DNA of 64,000 nucleotides from JAYFNU01 sp034933305 (GCA_034933305.1 JAYFNU010000002.1:20780-84779), one strand, 5' to 3'; shown: positions 41,242 to 50,111, numbered from the stretch's first letter. Program-made: numbers and translations. The notes: generated from the letters alone by a model not told the origin.

Positions 41242-41278
41242 CCGATCAGAAAGTCAAAAAGCGATCGGAGGTCTACAG

Positions 41279-41974
41279 ATGATCCGGAAGATCATTCACA
41301 TCGACGAAGAAAAATGCAACGGCTGCGGCGCCTGCGCGGCCGCCTGCCACGAGGGGGCCATCGGCATGGCGGACGGGAAGGCGAAGCTGCTGCGCGACGA
41401 TTACTGCGACGGGCTGGGCGACTGCCTGCCGGCGTGCCCGACGGGCGCCATCACCTTCACGCAGCGCGAGGCGACGGCGTATGACGGCCGGGCGGTCGCG
41501 CAGCACAAGGCGCAGGCGGCGGGCGACTGCGCGGCCGGTGGCTGCCCCGGCACCCGCGCGCAGGTCTTCCGCCGCGCGGCGGATCCGGCGCCGGAGGAGA
41601 GCGGCCCCGTATCGGAGCTGACCCAGTGGCCGGTGCAGATCAAGCTCGCGCCGGTCAGGGCGCCGTGGTTCGACGCAGCGAAGCTGCTCATCGCGGCGGA
41701 CTGCACGGCCTACGCCTACGCGCGCTTCCATGAGCGCTTCATCCGCAACCACGTCGTTCTCATCGGCTGCCCCAAGCTCGACGGCGTCGACTACGCCGAA
41801 AAGCTCACGGAGATCCTCCGGAACAACGATATCCGGAGCGTCACCGTCGTGCGCATGGAGGTGCCCTGCTGCGGCGGGCTCGAGAACGCGGCGCGGGCCG
41901 CGCTGCAGGCGAGCGGCAGGTTTATTCCCTGGCAGGTCGTGACGATTGCGACGGACGGACGGATCCTTGACTGA
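41279..41974 (+). CDS. 4Fe-4S ferredoxin-type protein with C-terminal extension
   Basis: The 231-residue product begins with two 4Fe-4S motifs: CNGCGACAAAC (C-x2-C-x2-C-x3-C) and the variant CDGLGDCLPACP. A linker follows with further cysteines, and a C-terminal domain (about 110-231) has LIAADCTAYAYARF, VLIGCPKLDG and VPCCGG. I recognise this as a conserved anaerobe protein often near Crp/Fnr regulators and hybrid-cluster genes. An electron-transfer role is likely; the C-terminal cysteines may bind another metal centre. The Shine-Dalgarno is CGGAGG. Confidence 0.85.
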   Translation: MIRKIIHIDEEKCNGCGACAAACHEGAIGMADGKAKLLRDDYCDGLGDCLPACPTGAITFTQREATAYDGRAVAQHKAQAAGDCAAGGCPGTRAQVFRRAADPAPEESGPVSELTQWPVQIKLAPVRAPWFDAAKLLIAADCTAYAYARFHERFIRNHVVLIGCPKLDGVDYAEKLTEILRNNDIRSVTVVRMEVPCCGGLENAARAALQASGRFIPWQVVTIATDGRILD

Positions 41975-42005
41975 CAGCCGCCATGCGCGGCAGAAAGGGA
42001 CAAAA

Positions 42006-42194
42006 ATGAAATACTATGTAAACAGCACCTGCATCGGCTGCGGACTGTGCGCGTCGATGTGCCCGGAGGTCTTCACCATGACCGACGAAAACGTCTCGCT
42101 CGCGGCCGATGCGCCGGTCGAGCCCGCGCAGGAAGACGCCGCGCGGCAGGCGATGGAGAGCTGCCCCGTCGCGGCGATCGAGCAGGTGCAGTGA
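42006..42194 (+). CDS. Small ferredoxin (single 4Fe-4S)
   Basis: The 62-residue protein has CIGCGLCASMCP near the N-terminus and a distant CP (ESCPVAAI), the pattern of a monocluster 4Fe-4S ferredoxin. It is acidic and cytosolic. It lies 31 bases after the larger ferredoxin gene with AGAAAGGG as Shine-Dalgarno and 2 bases before the cupin gene, so all three are co-transcribed. Confidence 0.9.
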   Translation: MKYYVNSTCIGCGLCASMCPEVFTMTDENVSLAADAPVEPAQEDAARQAMESCPVAAIEQVQ

Positions 42195-42196
42195 AG

Positions 42197-42550
42197 ATGA
42201 CTTATATCAAGAATATCCGGCACGAACAGCCGCTCAGCCTCGCGGGGGAGATCGCGGCCGCGCCGGGCCAGGTCGTCAGCAAAACGCTCGCGCAGAACGA
42301 CGCGCTGAGCGTCACGCTGTTCGCTTTTTCCAAGGGCGAGGAGATCGGCACGCACGCGTCGGAAGGCGACGCGATGGCGCTGGTGCTCGAGGGCCGGGGC
42401 CGCTTCACCGTCGGCGGAGAGCCGCACGTCTGCGCGGCGGGCGAGGCGATCGTCATGCCCGCCGGCAAGCCGCACGCCGTTTGCGCCGAAGAGGATTTCA
42501 AGATGCTGCTGACGGTGGTGTTCCCGCCGGAGCAGGCGCAGGAAAAATGA
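42197..42550 (+). CDS. Cupin-domain protein
   Basis: The 117-residue product is a single-domain cupin. Motif 1 is represented by GEEIGTHASEGDAMALVLEGRG, with His but a reduced metal-ligand set, and motif 2 by AGEAIVMPAGKPHAV with a His. It is often found in anaerobes next to ferredoxin or hybrid-cluster genes; the function is unknown. The ATG at 42197 overlaps no other gene, and its stop overlaps the start of the broken DUF488 gene by ATGA. Confidence 0.85.
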   Translation: MTYIKNIRHEQPLSLAGEIAAAPGQVVSKTLAQNDALSVTLFAFSKGEEIGTHASEGDAMALVLEGRGRFTVGGEPHVCAAGEAIVMPAGKPHAVCAEEDFKMLLTVVFPPEQAQEK

Positions 42551-42793
42551 GATCCGAACTGCGCGTCCGGCGGGTGTATGCGCCGCCGGTTCGGGCACCA
42601 GACCGCAAATTTCCCGGCCTTCGCGGAGGAGTATGCGGCGGAGCTCGACGCGAACCCGGCGGCTTCGGAATTCGCCGCGCTGTGCGCCGGGCTGCTGCGC
42701 GCGGGCAATGTGACGCTGCTTTACGCGGCAAAGGATCCGCAGGAGAACAACGCCGCCGTTCTGCGCGGCTGGCTGCTCAAAAAACTCGCATAA
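42547..42793 (+). pseudogene. DUF488 family gene with internal deletion and frame change
   Basis: The frame starting at ATG 42547 gives the DUF488 beginning (RVRRVYAPP) and then breaks. From about 42580 another frame gives the DUF488 C-terminal half (RFGHQTANFPAFAEEYAAEL, NVTLLYAAKDPQENNAAVL). About 35-40 residues of the family core, including the RLWPRG motif, are missing at the join. The intact 3' frame could still yield a 71-residue peptide from ATG 42578. It is coupled to the cupin gene by ATGA. Confidence 0.75.
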
Positions 42794-42812
42794 GCTTCCC
42801 GCAGCCTTCAGC

Positions 42813-42854
42813 GGCCCCGCGGGCGTTTCCCGGAAACGCCCGCGGGGCCGTTTT
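42813..42854 (+). terminator. Rho-independent terminator of the ferredoxin operon
   Basis: GGCCCCGCGGGCGTTTCC (42813-42830) pairs perfectly with 42832-42849, followed by GTTTT. Confidence 0.88.
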
Positions 42855-42916
42855 GTGTTCCGGAGGGGAAAAACGGTGTCCGTTTCCCGAAAATCGCGCC
42901 GGAAGCCCGCGGGAAC

Positions 42917-43121
42917 TATACACTTTCCGCAAAAAAGCTGTTTTTGACTATACACACGGGAATTTTGCCGCCGAATTGAGGCAATGCGCATAAAATAAAT
43001 TCGCGTAAGCTCAATAAACTATCAAAATTGTGTATCAACGGGCGCGCGGCGGGTATACAAAAGGCGAGTTGAAGTCCCGGCGCGAAGGGATTATTGTGGA
43101 ACCAATGTATATTGTGTATAC
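42917..43121. promoter_or_regulatory. Cluster of TATACA/TGTATA motifs upstream of the PTS regulator
   Basis: TATACAC occurs at 42917 and 42949, TGTGTAT at 43029, GTATACAA at 43053 and TTGTGTATAC at 43112. These are variants of one motif in both orientations within 205 bases of otherwise gene-free sequence. They could be binding sites for the LevR-type regulator or a second factor. Confidence 0.45.
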
Positions 43122-43122
43122 T
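43094..43122 (+). promoter_or_regulatory. SigA-type promoter of the PTS operon
   Basis: TTGTGG (43094-43099) and TATACT (43117-43122) are 17 bp apart. The start would lie near 43129, giving a very short leader before ATG 43142. I see no sigma-54 (GG-N10-GC) site. Confidence 0.55.
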
Positions 43123-43141
43123 CTCAGAGGGAGGGTGACAC

Positions 43142-45745
43142 ATGAAAACGAACAAAGACAGGATCCTGGATCTCATCCAGCTTCATTTCGCCTCGGCCGG
43201 CGCGGGCGCGACCACCCAGTATGTCGCCGACGCGCTGGGCATCAAGCGCACCAACGCCAGCGCCATGCTCAACGAGCTCGTCGGCGAGGGAAAGATCGAA
43301 AAGAGCGGCAGCCGGCCGGTCCTCTATTCCGCCCCGCAGGCCGCGCGGCAGGAATACGAATCTTTCGACAATCTCGCCGGCAAGGACGGGAGCCTCAGCC
43401 GCATCGTCAAGCTCATCAAAGCGGCGGTCCAATATCCCGGCGGGAGCCTGAACATGCTCATCACCGGCGAGAAGGGGACCGGCAGGACGCTCGCCGCGCT
43501 CGTCGCCTATAAATTCGCCGTGGAGTGCGGCGCGCTGCCGCCCGACGCGACCTATGCGGTGTGCGACTGCCGGGAATGCGCGGAGGACGAGCGGAGTATG
43601 GAGGCCATGCTCTTCGGGGACGCCGGCCGCGGGGGCCTGCTGGGCAAAAACGGGCCCGGTGTCGCGGTGGTCGACAACGCGGAGCTGCTCGCGCCGCGGC
43701 TGCGCAGGCGGCTGTGCGACGCCGCCGAGCAAAACGGCGAGGCGCAGAACGCCGCGCCCATCCTGATCGCGATCTCCGATCTGACCGCGCGGGAAGCCAC
43801 CGAGGAATACAAGCGCCGCTTCCCCATCGCGATCGAGCTGCCGGCGCTCGCCGACCGGCCCTTCGCCGAGCGGCTCGAGCTCATCCGGCGGTTCTTCACG
43901 CTGGAGGCGGCGCGCGCCAAGAAATCCCTCACCGTGAGCGCCGAGCTGCTGCGCTGTCTGCTGCTGTACGATTGCGACTACAACATCTCCCAGCTCAAGG
44001 GCGACATCAAGATCGGATGCGCCAGCGCATATGTGCGCGGCATCGCCGACGATAAAAACTGCATCGAGATCACCAACGGCGATTTCGATTACTACGTGCG
44101 CAAGGGCTTCCTCAATTACAGAAAGCACCGCGCCGAGATCGAGCAGCTCATCGATTCCGACTACAGCTACACCTTCAGCGAAAGCTCGATGCAGATGAGC
44201 CCGGTCGATCGCGACAAGCTGCTGTACAGCGAGAACCTGTACACCGGCATCGACCGCCGCGTCAGCGAGCTGCGCGCGCGGGGGATGACGGAAAAGGACA
44301 TCAGCCTGCTCGTCGAGACGGAGCTGGAGGCGAACTTCAACGCCTACCGGGCCGGACTCGCGCGACAGGTCGTCGACCGCGAACAGCTGTCGAAGCTCGT
44401 CGACGGGCGCGTCATCGAGCTCGCGGAGGAATTTCTCGCGTCGGCGGCGGAGAAGTTCGGGGAGAGCTACCCCGTCTCGGTCCATTACGGGCTCTGCCTG
44501 CACATCGACAGCGCGCTGCGCAATCCCCGCGCCGAGCGGACGCTCGCGCCGGAGCAGATCTCCGACATCATAGAGAACCACAAGGAAAAGTACCTTCTCG
44601 CCTTCCGCTTCGCTTCACGCATCGAACAGACCTTCGCCGTCCGGCTGCCGGTCGACGAGATCGTGCTCATCGCGATGTTCATCTGCTTCGAGGCGCCGTC
44701 CGCCAATGCGGCGGGCACGCCGACGCTGCTGCTGGCCTTCCACGGCGACGGCATCGCGACAGCGCTCGCCTGCGCCGTCAACACGGTCACGGGGCTCGGC
44801 AACGTGGAGGCGGTCGACATCCCCTACGGCATGACGAGCAAGGCGGCGTACGAGCTGCTGCGGCAAACGGTGGAGCGCGCCGACGTCGGCTTCGGGATCC
44901 TCGCGCTGTACGACGCCGAGGCGACGAAAAACATGCTGCTGCCCATCGCGCAGGAGACGGGCCGGGAGATCCGCTGTATCCAGTTTCCCATCCTGCAGTT
45001 CTGCGTCGAATGCGCGCGCGGCGCCGCCTCGAGCGGCGGACTCGACGCGCTGTACCGGAAGATCACGGAGCGCATGAACGCCTTCCGCACGCCGCTGCGG
45101 CACGTCATCGTCACGCTGTGCACGACGGGCGAGGGCGGCGCCGTACAGCTCAAGGAATACATTGAACGCTACGGCGACGCGGGCGGATGCGCGATCATCC
45201 CGCTCGCGATCAGCGACAGGGACACCCTGCGGGAAAAGCTCGCGGGACTGATGCGGGACGCCTGTATCGACTGCGTCGTGGGCACCTACGATCCGAAGCT
45301 GTTCGCGCTGCCCTTCATATCGGCGGGCGAGGTGCTCGGCGTGCCGCCCGAGCGGCTGCCGTCGGTGCTGCATTTCAAGAAAAAAGAGAAGAGCAAGATC
45401 GACTTCGAGGAGGTCTACGACTATCTCGGCGAGCAGCTCGAGAAAGTCGACATCGCAAAGCTGCGCAGGATACTGCCGGGCGTCATGGAAAGCATGAACG
45501 ACAAGGTGTGCGAGCTGTCGCTCGACGCGGAAGTCGGCCTGTTCATCCACATCGCGTGCTGTCTCAACCGTCTGCTCGAGGGGGAGCCCGTCCGGCCGAA
45601 CCTGCACAAGGAGGAGATCATCCGCGCGCATGCGCAGCAGTTCAAGAACCTGCTGGCGCTGCTCAAGCCGCTGGAAAAGGCCTTTGGCGTCGTCTTCTGC
45701 GACGACGAGATCGCAAATATTCTGATGATAGCAAATAAACTTTGA
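43142..45745 (+). CDS. LevR-type PTS-regulated transcriptional activator
   Basis: The 867-residue product has the LevR layout: an N-terminal helix-turn-helix (about 10-65), an AAA+ domain (about 85-310), PRD1 (about 430-545, with HYGLCLHIDSAL), an EIIA-Man-like domain (LLLAFHGDGIATALA), an EIIB-like region and PRD2 (EVGLFIHIACCLNRL). The Walker A reads GEKGTGRT with Arg115 in place of lysine, and the sigma-54 contact loop GAFTGA is not visible. It is probably phosphorylated by HPr and the EII proteins on its PRD histidines and controls the downstream operon. It lies 12 bases from the EIIA gene. Confidence 0.88.
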   Translation: MKTNKDRILDLIQLHFASAGAGATTQYVADALGIKRTNASAMLNELVGEGKIEKSGSRPVLYSAPQAARQEYESFDNLAGKDGSLSRIVKLIKAAVQYPGGSLNMLITGEKGTGRTLAALVAYKFAVECGALPPDATYAVCDCRECAEDERSMEAMLFGDAGRGGLLGKNGPGVAVVDNAELLAPRLRRRLCDAAEQNGEAQNAAPILIAISDLTAREATEEYKRRFPIAIELPALADRPFAERLELIRRFFTLEAARAKKSLTVSAELLRCLLLYDCDYNISQLKGDIKIGCASAYVRGIADDKNCIEITNGDFDYYVRKGFLNYRKHRAEIEQLIDSDYSYTFSESSMQMSPVDRDKLLYSENLYTGIDRRVSELRARGMTEKDISLLVETELEANFNAYRAGLARQVVDREQLSKLVDGRVIELAEEFLASAAEKFGESYPVSVHYGLCLHIDSALRNPRAERTLAPEQISDIIENHKEKYLLAFRFASRIEQTFAVRLPVDEIVLIAMFICFEAPSANAAGTPTLLLAFHGDGIATALACAVNTVTGLGNVEAVDIPYGMTSKAAYELLRQTVERADVGFGILALYDAEATKNMLLPIAQETGREIRCIQFPILQFCVECARGAASSGGLDALYRKITERMNAFRTPLRHVIVTLCTTGEGGAVQLKEYIERYGDAGGCAIIPLAISDRDTLREKLAGLMRDACIDCVVGTYDPKLFALPFISAGEVLGVPPERLPSVLHFKKKEKSKIDFEEVYDYLGEQLEKVDIAKLRRILPGVMESMNDKVCELSLDAEVGLFIHIACCLNRLLEGEPVRPNLHKEEIIRAHAQQFKNLLALLKPLEKAFGVVFCDDEIANILMIANKL

Positions 45746-45757
45746 CGGAGAGAACAT

Positions 45758-46090
45758 ATGCAGGACAATGAAAAGCTTGAAGAAATCTGCATGACGATCA
45801 TCGCAAATTCGGGCGCGGGCCGTTCGAGCGCTTTCGAAGCGCTCAACCTCGCGAAACAGGGCCGCTATGCCGAGGCGGACGGGATGCTCGCGACGGCCCA
45901 CACACAGTTCCACGACGCGCACGAGGCGCACCGCTCGCTGCTGCAGATGGACGCGCAGGGGGAGCTCGGCTGCCCGTCGGTCCTCGTCACGCACGCGCAG
46001 GATCATCTCATGACGAGCGTGCTCGCCGAGGAGCTCATCCGGGAGATCATTCTTCTCTACAGGAAGATCGACAATCAGGACAAACAATAA
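45758..46090 (+). CDS. PTS lactose/cellobiose-type EIIA component
   Basis: The 110-residue helical protein matches the PTS_IIA Lac family: AGRSSAFEALNLAKQG in the first helix pair and THAQDHLMTS with the phosphorylatable His79. It carries phosphate from HPr to EIIB in a homotrimer. The order EIIA, EIIB, EIIC downstream of a LevR-like regulator supports a beta-glucoside or chitobiose system. Confidence 0.93.
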   Translation: MQDNEKLEEICMTIIANSGAGRSSAFEALNLAKQGRYAEADGMLATAHTQFHDAHEAHRSLLQMDAQGELGCPSVLVTHAQDHLMTSVLAEELIREIILLYRKIDNQDKQ

Positions 46091-46110
46091 GGAAGGGGGG
46101 AGATGCTGGC

Positions 46111-46410
46111 ATGAAGATTCTTTTGATCTGCGCCGGCGGTATGTCGACGAGCATGCTGATGAAAAAGCTCGAGAAGTATGCGCAGGAGAAACAGGTGCCG
46201 CTGGAAAAAATCATCGCGCGCGGCGTCGGCGATTTCATGGATATCTGCGCCGAATACGACGTCATTCTGCTCGGCCCGCAGGTGTCCTATCAGAAACAGA
46301 ACATCGCCGAGCAGACAGGGAAGCCGGTGGACGTCATCACGCCCTACGATTATGCGGTGGGCAACGCGGAGAACATTTTCAGGCAGGTCGACAAATTGTT
46401 ATCAAAATAA
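46111..46410 (+). CDS. PTS lactose/cellobiose-type EIIB component
   Basis: The 99-residue protein begins MKILLICAGGMSTSML, with the phosphocysteine Cys7 and P-loop-like AGGMSTS of EIIB Lac/Cel. It passes phosphate to the incoming sugar at EIIC. A GGAAGGGGGGAG Shine-Dalgarno precedes it, and EIIC follows after 17 bases. Confidence 0.93.
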   Translation: MKILLICAGGMSTSMLMKKLEKYAQEKQVPLEKIIARGVGDFMDICAEYDVILLGPQVSYQKQNIAEQTGKPVDVITPYDYAVGNAENIFRQVDKLLSK

Positions 46411-46427
46411 AAGGAGAGTGACCGTTC

Positions 46428-47759
46428 ATGGAAAAGGAGAAAACCAATTTTTTTGACAGCAAGTTCATGAAGGGCTTGCAGCACGCGGGCGAGAAGCTCG
46501 CGGCGAACAAGGCGGTCATGGCGCTGCAGAGCGGCTTCATGGGCGCGATGGGCATCATCCTCGTCGGCGCGATCTTCCAGATCATCGGCACCATCCCGAC
46601 GATCTTCGGATGGCTGACCACGGACAGCGCGTTCTACAAATTCTGCATGGCGCCCTACAACGCCACGATGGGCCTGCTGTCCGTCTATGTGGTCTTCATG
46701 ATCGCCTACACCTACTCTAAGCTCCTCGGCCTCAAGCCGCTCATGGGCGGCGTCAACGCCCTCGCGATCTTCATCCTCGTCGCGGCGCCGCCGAAAACGG
46801 TCACGCTCGCCGACGGCAGCTCGGCCACCGTGCTCGACAACTCCACCATGACCCTCGGCGCGGTCGGCCTGTTCGTGGCCATCCTCATCGGCATCTTCTC
46901 CGTCAAGATCACGAAGTTCTGCGAGAAGCACAACTGGGTCATCCGGATGTCCGACGTCGTCCCGCAGTTCCTGCAGGACGCCTTCTCCGCCGTCATCCCC
47001 ATCGCGCTGAACGTCCTCGTCTGGCACGGGCTCAACACCCTCGCCCAGCTCGCGATGAACATGACGCTGCCGATGCTCATCTCGGTCATCCTGTCCATCC
47101 CGCTCATGGCGGTCAACTCGGTGCCCGGCATGTTCGTCATCGCCCTCATTGCCTGCCTGCTGTGGTGCTTCGGCATTCACGGAACGATGGTCGTCTATAT
47201 CGCCCTCGCGGCGGTCATGTATCAGAACATCGCGGCGAACCAGGCGGCCGTGGCCGCCGGCGGCCAGGCGATCTTCTATGCGACGTCACTGTTCACCGCC
47301 ATCGCGACGGCCGGCGGCACCGGCGATACCTTCGGCCTTGTGCTCCTCGGTCTGAAGAGCAAGTCGAAACAGATCAAGGAGGTCAGCCGCGTGGCTGTCA
47401 TCCCGGCGCTGTTCGGGATCAACGAACCGGCGACCTTCGGCTATCCGATCATGTACAACCCCGTCCTCTCGATCCCGTACATCCTCACCCCCATGATCAC
47501 GATGCTCTTTGTGTGGCTCGGCTATGTCATCGGTTTCTTTAAGCCCGGCTACATCACGACGGGCTCCCTGATGCCCATCGGCGTCAATGAGTTCCTGTCC
47601 GCGCTCGCGTGGCAGAACATCTTTATACCGGTCATCGGCATTGTCGTGGGTCTGCTTGTGTACGCGCCGTTCCTCAAAGCTTATGAAAAGCAGCTGATCG
47701 AAAAGGAACAGGCGGCGGAAGCGGACGAAGCGGCGAAAGCACAGCCCGCACAGCAGTAA
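46428..47759 (+). CDS. PTS cellobiose/chitobiose-type EIIC permease
   Basis: The 443-residue membrane protein has about ten hydrophobic segments and the EIIC Lac/Cel features: HAGEKLAANKAVMALQSGF at the N-terminus, WCFGIHG(T)MV in the middle and the GINEPATFGYPIMYNP glutamate loop used for substrate binding. The acidic, alanine-rich C-terminus is cytosolic. It imports and phosphorylates a beta-linked disaccharide, most likely a glucoside given the adjacent GH1 gene. Confidence 0.93.
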   Translation: MEKEKTNFFDSKFMKGLQHAGEKLAANKAVMALQSGFMGAMGIILVGAIFQIIGTIPTIFGWLTTDSAFYKFCMAPYNATMGLLSVYVVFMIAYTYSKLLGLKPLMGGVNALAIFILVAAPPKTVTLADGSSATVLDNSTMTLGAVGLFVAILIGIFSVKITKFCEKHNWVIRMSDVVPQFLQDAFSAVIPIALNVLVWHGLNTLAQLAMNMTLPMLISVILSIPLMAVNSVPGMFVIALIACLLWCFGIHGTMVVYIALAAVMYQNIAANQAAVAAGGQAIFYATSLFTAIATAGGTGDTFGLVLLGLKSKSKQIKEVSRVAVIPALFGINEPATFGYPIMYNPVLSIPYILTPMITMLFVWLGYVIGFFKPGYITTGSLMPIGVNEFLSALAWQNIFIPVIGIVVGLLVYAPFLKAYEKQLIEKEQAAEADEAAKAQPAQQ

Positions 47760-47770
47760 CGAAGGATCCG

Positions 47771-47806
47771 GCGCGGCGGCCCGCCCCAGGGGACAGGCCG
47801 CCGCGC
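47771..47806 (+). other. Intercistronic hairpin between EIIC and GH1
   Basis: GCGCGGCGGCC (47771-47781) pairs perfectly with 47796-47806, without a T-run. It may stabilise the PTS mRNA or lower read-through into the glycosidase gene. Confidence 0.65.
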
Positions 47807-47829
47807 ACGGCGCTAAGGAGGTAAGATCC

Positions 47830-49278
47830 ATGCCTTTCCCGAACAATTTCTTCTGGGGCGGCGCGACGGCCGCCAATCAGTGCGAGGGCGCGTGGAGGGC
47901 CGACGGCAAGGGACCTTCCATGGCCGACCACATGACCGCGGGCAGCCGGACGAGCATGCGCGAGTTCACGCGGGAGATCGATCCCGCGCGGGTCTATCCC
48001 TCGCACGACGCCATTGATTTCTATCACCGCTACAAAGAGGACATCGCGCTGTTTGCCGAGATGGGCTTCCGGATGTTCCGCATGTCCATCGCCTGGAGCC
48101 GCATTTTCCCGAACGGCGACGACACGGAGCCCAACCGCGCGGGCATCGAGCATTACCGCGCCGTTTTCGAGGAGCTGCGCAAATACGGCATCGAGCCGCT
48201 GGTGACGCTCAGTCACTACGAGATGCCCTACCATCTGTGCGAGAAGTACGACGGCTGGGTCGACCGGCGCTGCATCGACTGCTTCGTCCGGTACGCCGAG
48301 GTCTGCTTCAACGAATACAAGGGGCTTGTGAAGTACTGGCTGACCTTCAACGAGATCAACGTGCTGTGCCACAGCTTCGGCGCGGGCCTCGCGGGCGGCA
48401 TCGTCTCCGAGGTCCCGAAAACGCTTTTCGGCGCGGGCGCGGACTCGCCCGGGAGCGCGGGGAAACGCTACACGGCGCTGCACAACCAGTTCGTCGCCTC
48501 CGCAAAGGCGGTGCAGATCGCGCACGCCGTCGATCCGGACAACCGGGTCGGCTGCATGATCGCCGGCATGTGCAGCTATCCGCTGACGCCGAATCCCGAC
48601 GACATGCTGCTCGCGCAGAACGCCGCGAAGATGGGGACCTATCTCTGCGGCGACGTCATGGTCCGCGGTGCATATCCCTATTTCGCGGACGCGTATTTCC
48701 GGGCGATCGGCGCCGCCGTCAAAAAGGAGCCGGGCGACGAGCGGACGCTGCGCGACGGCAAGGTCGATTTCTATTCCTTCAGCTACTATATGTCGAGCTG
48801 CGTGAGCGCCGACCCCGAAAAGGCGAAGGCCGCCGGCAACATGATGCTCGGCGTCAAAAATCCCTATCTCGAGTCGAGCGAATGGGGCTGGCAGATCGAC
48901 GCGAAGGGGCTGCGCTATTACCTCCATGAGATCTACGGCCGCTACGGCGTGCCGGTCATGGTCGTCGAGAACGGACTCGGCGCGGCGGACACCGTCGGCA
49001 GCGACGGGAGCATCCGCGACGGGTACCGCATCGACTACATGCGCGCGCACATCCGGGAGATGGAGAAAGCGATCGACGAGGGCGTCGACCTGATCGCGTA
49101 CACGCCGTGGGGCTGCATCGATCTCGTTTCGGCTTCGACGGGCGAGATGGCGAAGCGCTACGGCATGATCTACGTCGACAAGCAGGACGACGGCGCGGGC
49201 ACGCTCGCGCGCAGCCGCAAGGACTCCTTCTTCTGGTACAAAAAGGTCATAGAGAGCAACGGCGCGGATCTCGGCTGA
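47830..49278 (+). CDS. Glycoside hydrolase family 1 (6-phospho-beta-glucosidase type)
   Basis: The 482-residue product starts with FFWGGATAANQCEGA and has the acid/base glutamate E175 in TFNEINV and the nucleophile E380 in VVENGLG, both canonical for GH1. Its place after an EIIC gene means the natural substrate is probably a 6-phospho-beta-glucoside released by the PTS. The Shine-Dalgarno is AAGGAGG. It is followed by a HAD phosphatase. Confidence 0.93.
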   Translation: MPFPNNFFWGGATAANQCEGAWRADGKGPSMADHMTAGSRTSMREFTREIDPARVYPSHDAIDFYHRYKEDIALFAEMGFRMFRMSIAWSRIFPNGDDTEPNRAGIEHYRAVFEELRKYGIEPLVTLSHYEMPYHLCEKYDGWVDRRCIDCFVRYAEVCFNEYKGLVKYWLTFNEINVLCHSFGAGLAGGIVSEVPKTLFGAGADSPGSAGKRYTALHNQFVASAKAVQIAHAVDPDNRVGCMIAGMCSYPLTPNPDDMLLAQNAAKMGTYLCGDVMVRGAYPYFADAYFRAIGAAVKKEPGDERTLRDGKVDFYSFSYYMSSCVSADPEKAKAAGNMMLGVKNPYLESSEWGWQIDAKGLRYYLHEIYGRYGVPVMVVENGLGAADTVGSDGSIRDGYRIDYMRAHIREMEKAIDEGVDLIAYTPWGCIDLVSASTGEMAKRYGMIYVDKQDDGAGTLARSRKDSFFWYKKVIESNGADLG

Positions 49279-49307
49279 ACGCTTTTCAGCGCGAAGGAGA
49301 GCTTTTT

Positions 49308-50111
49308 ATGAAGCTGATTTTTCTCGATATCGACGGGACGCTCGTGAGCGAAAAGAACGGCGCCGCGCCGCCCTCCGCGGCGGCTGCCGTGCGCGCGGCG
49401 CGCGCGCTCGGCAGCCGCGTCTACCTCACGACGGGCCGCAGCAAGGCGGAGATCTACGCGGACCTGTGGGAGATCGGCTTTGACGGCCTGATCGGCGGCA
49501 ACGGCTTGTACGTCGAGGACGGCGGCGCGGTCGCGCTGGATCTCGCGCTCTCCGCCGGGGACACCGCCCGCGCCGTCGACTGGCTCAAGGCGCAGGGGCT
49601 CGGCTTTTATCTCGAAAGCAAAAACGGCCTGTTCGGCAGCGATACCTTTCTGAAGGCATCCGCCAAGCAGATGCACATCCCGGCGGCCTTTGTAAAGAAG
49701 GCGTTCCCGAAGATGATCTTCGGGGAGAATCTGTACCGCGACGACGTCGCGAAGATCAGCTTCTGCCTGACGAAGGACGTCATGGACGCGGCGCGGCGCG
49801 CGTTCGGCGAAACGCTCAAGGTGGACACCTGGGGGATCGGCGGGAAGCCGGATTTGTTCGGCGAATTTTCGCTGCCCGGCGCGGACAAGGTGCACGCCGT
49901 GCGCTTCCTGCTCGACCGCATCGGCGGCCGGATCGAGGACACGTTCGCGTTCGGGGACGCCAGGAGCGATCTCGAGATGATCCGCTTTTGCGGCACGGGC
50001 GTCGCGATGGGCAATGCGTGCGACGCGCTGAAGGAAGCGGCGGATCTCGTGACGGACACCGTCGAAAACGACGGCCTCGCAAAAGCCTTCGCCGTTCTGC
50101 ATCTAACATAG
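49308..50111 (+). CDS. HAD-superfamily hydrolase (Cof type)
   Basis: The 267-residue product has the HAD motifs DIDGTL (nucleophile Asp7 and Asp9), TTGRS for motif II and FGDARSDLEMI for motif IV, with a C2 cap between them. Cof-type enzymes are soluble Mg-dependent sugar-phosphate or cofactor phosphatases. I take ATG 49308 after AAGGAGAG. Its place in the PTS operon suggests it removes accumulating sugar phosphate, a role seen in sugar-phosphate stress. Confidence 0.88.
   Translation: MKLIFLDIDGTLVSEKNGAAPPSAAAAVRAARALGSRVYLTTGRSKAEIYADLWEIGFDGLIGGNGLYVEDGGAVALDLALSAGDTARAVDWLKAQGLGFYLESKNGLFGSDTFLKASAKQMHIPAAFVKKAFPKMIFGENLYRDDVAKISFCLTKDVMDAARRAFGETLKVDTWGIGGKPDLFGEFSLPGADKVHAVRFLLDRIGGRIEDTFAFGDARSDLEMIRFCGTGVAMGNACDALKEAADLVTDTVENDGLAKAFAVLHLT

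Noticed and set aside
42850..43141. Sigma-54 promoter for the LevR-type operon
   Set aside because: No GG-N10-GC element with the expected context was visible; a SigA-like promoter with 17-bp spacing is present instead.
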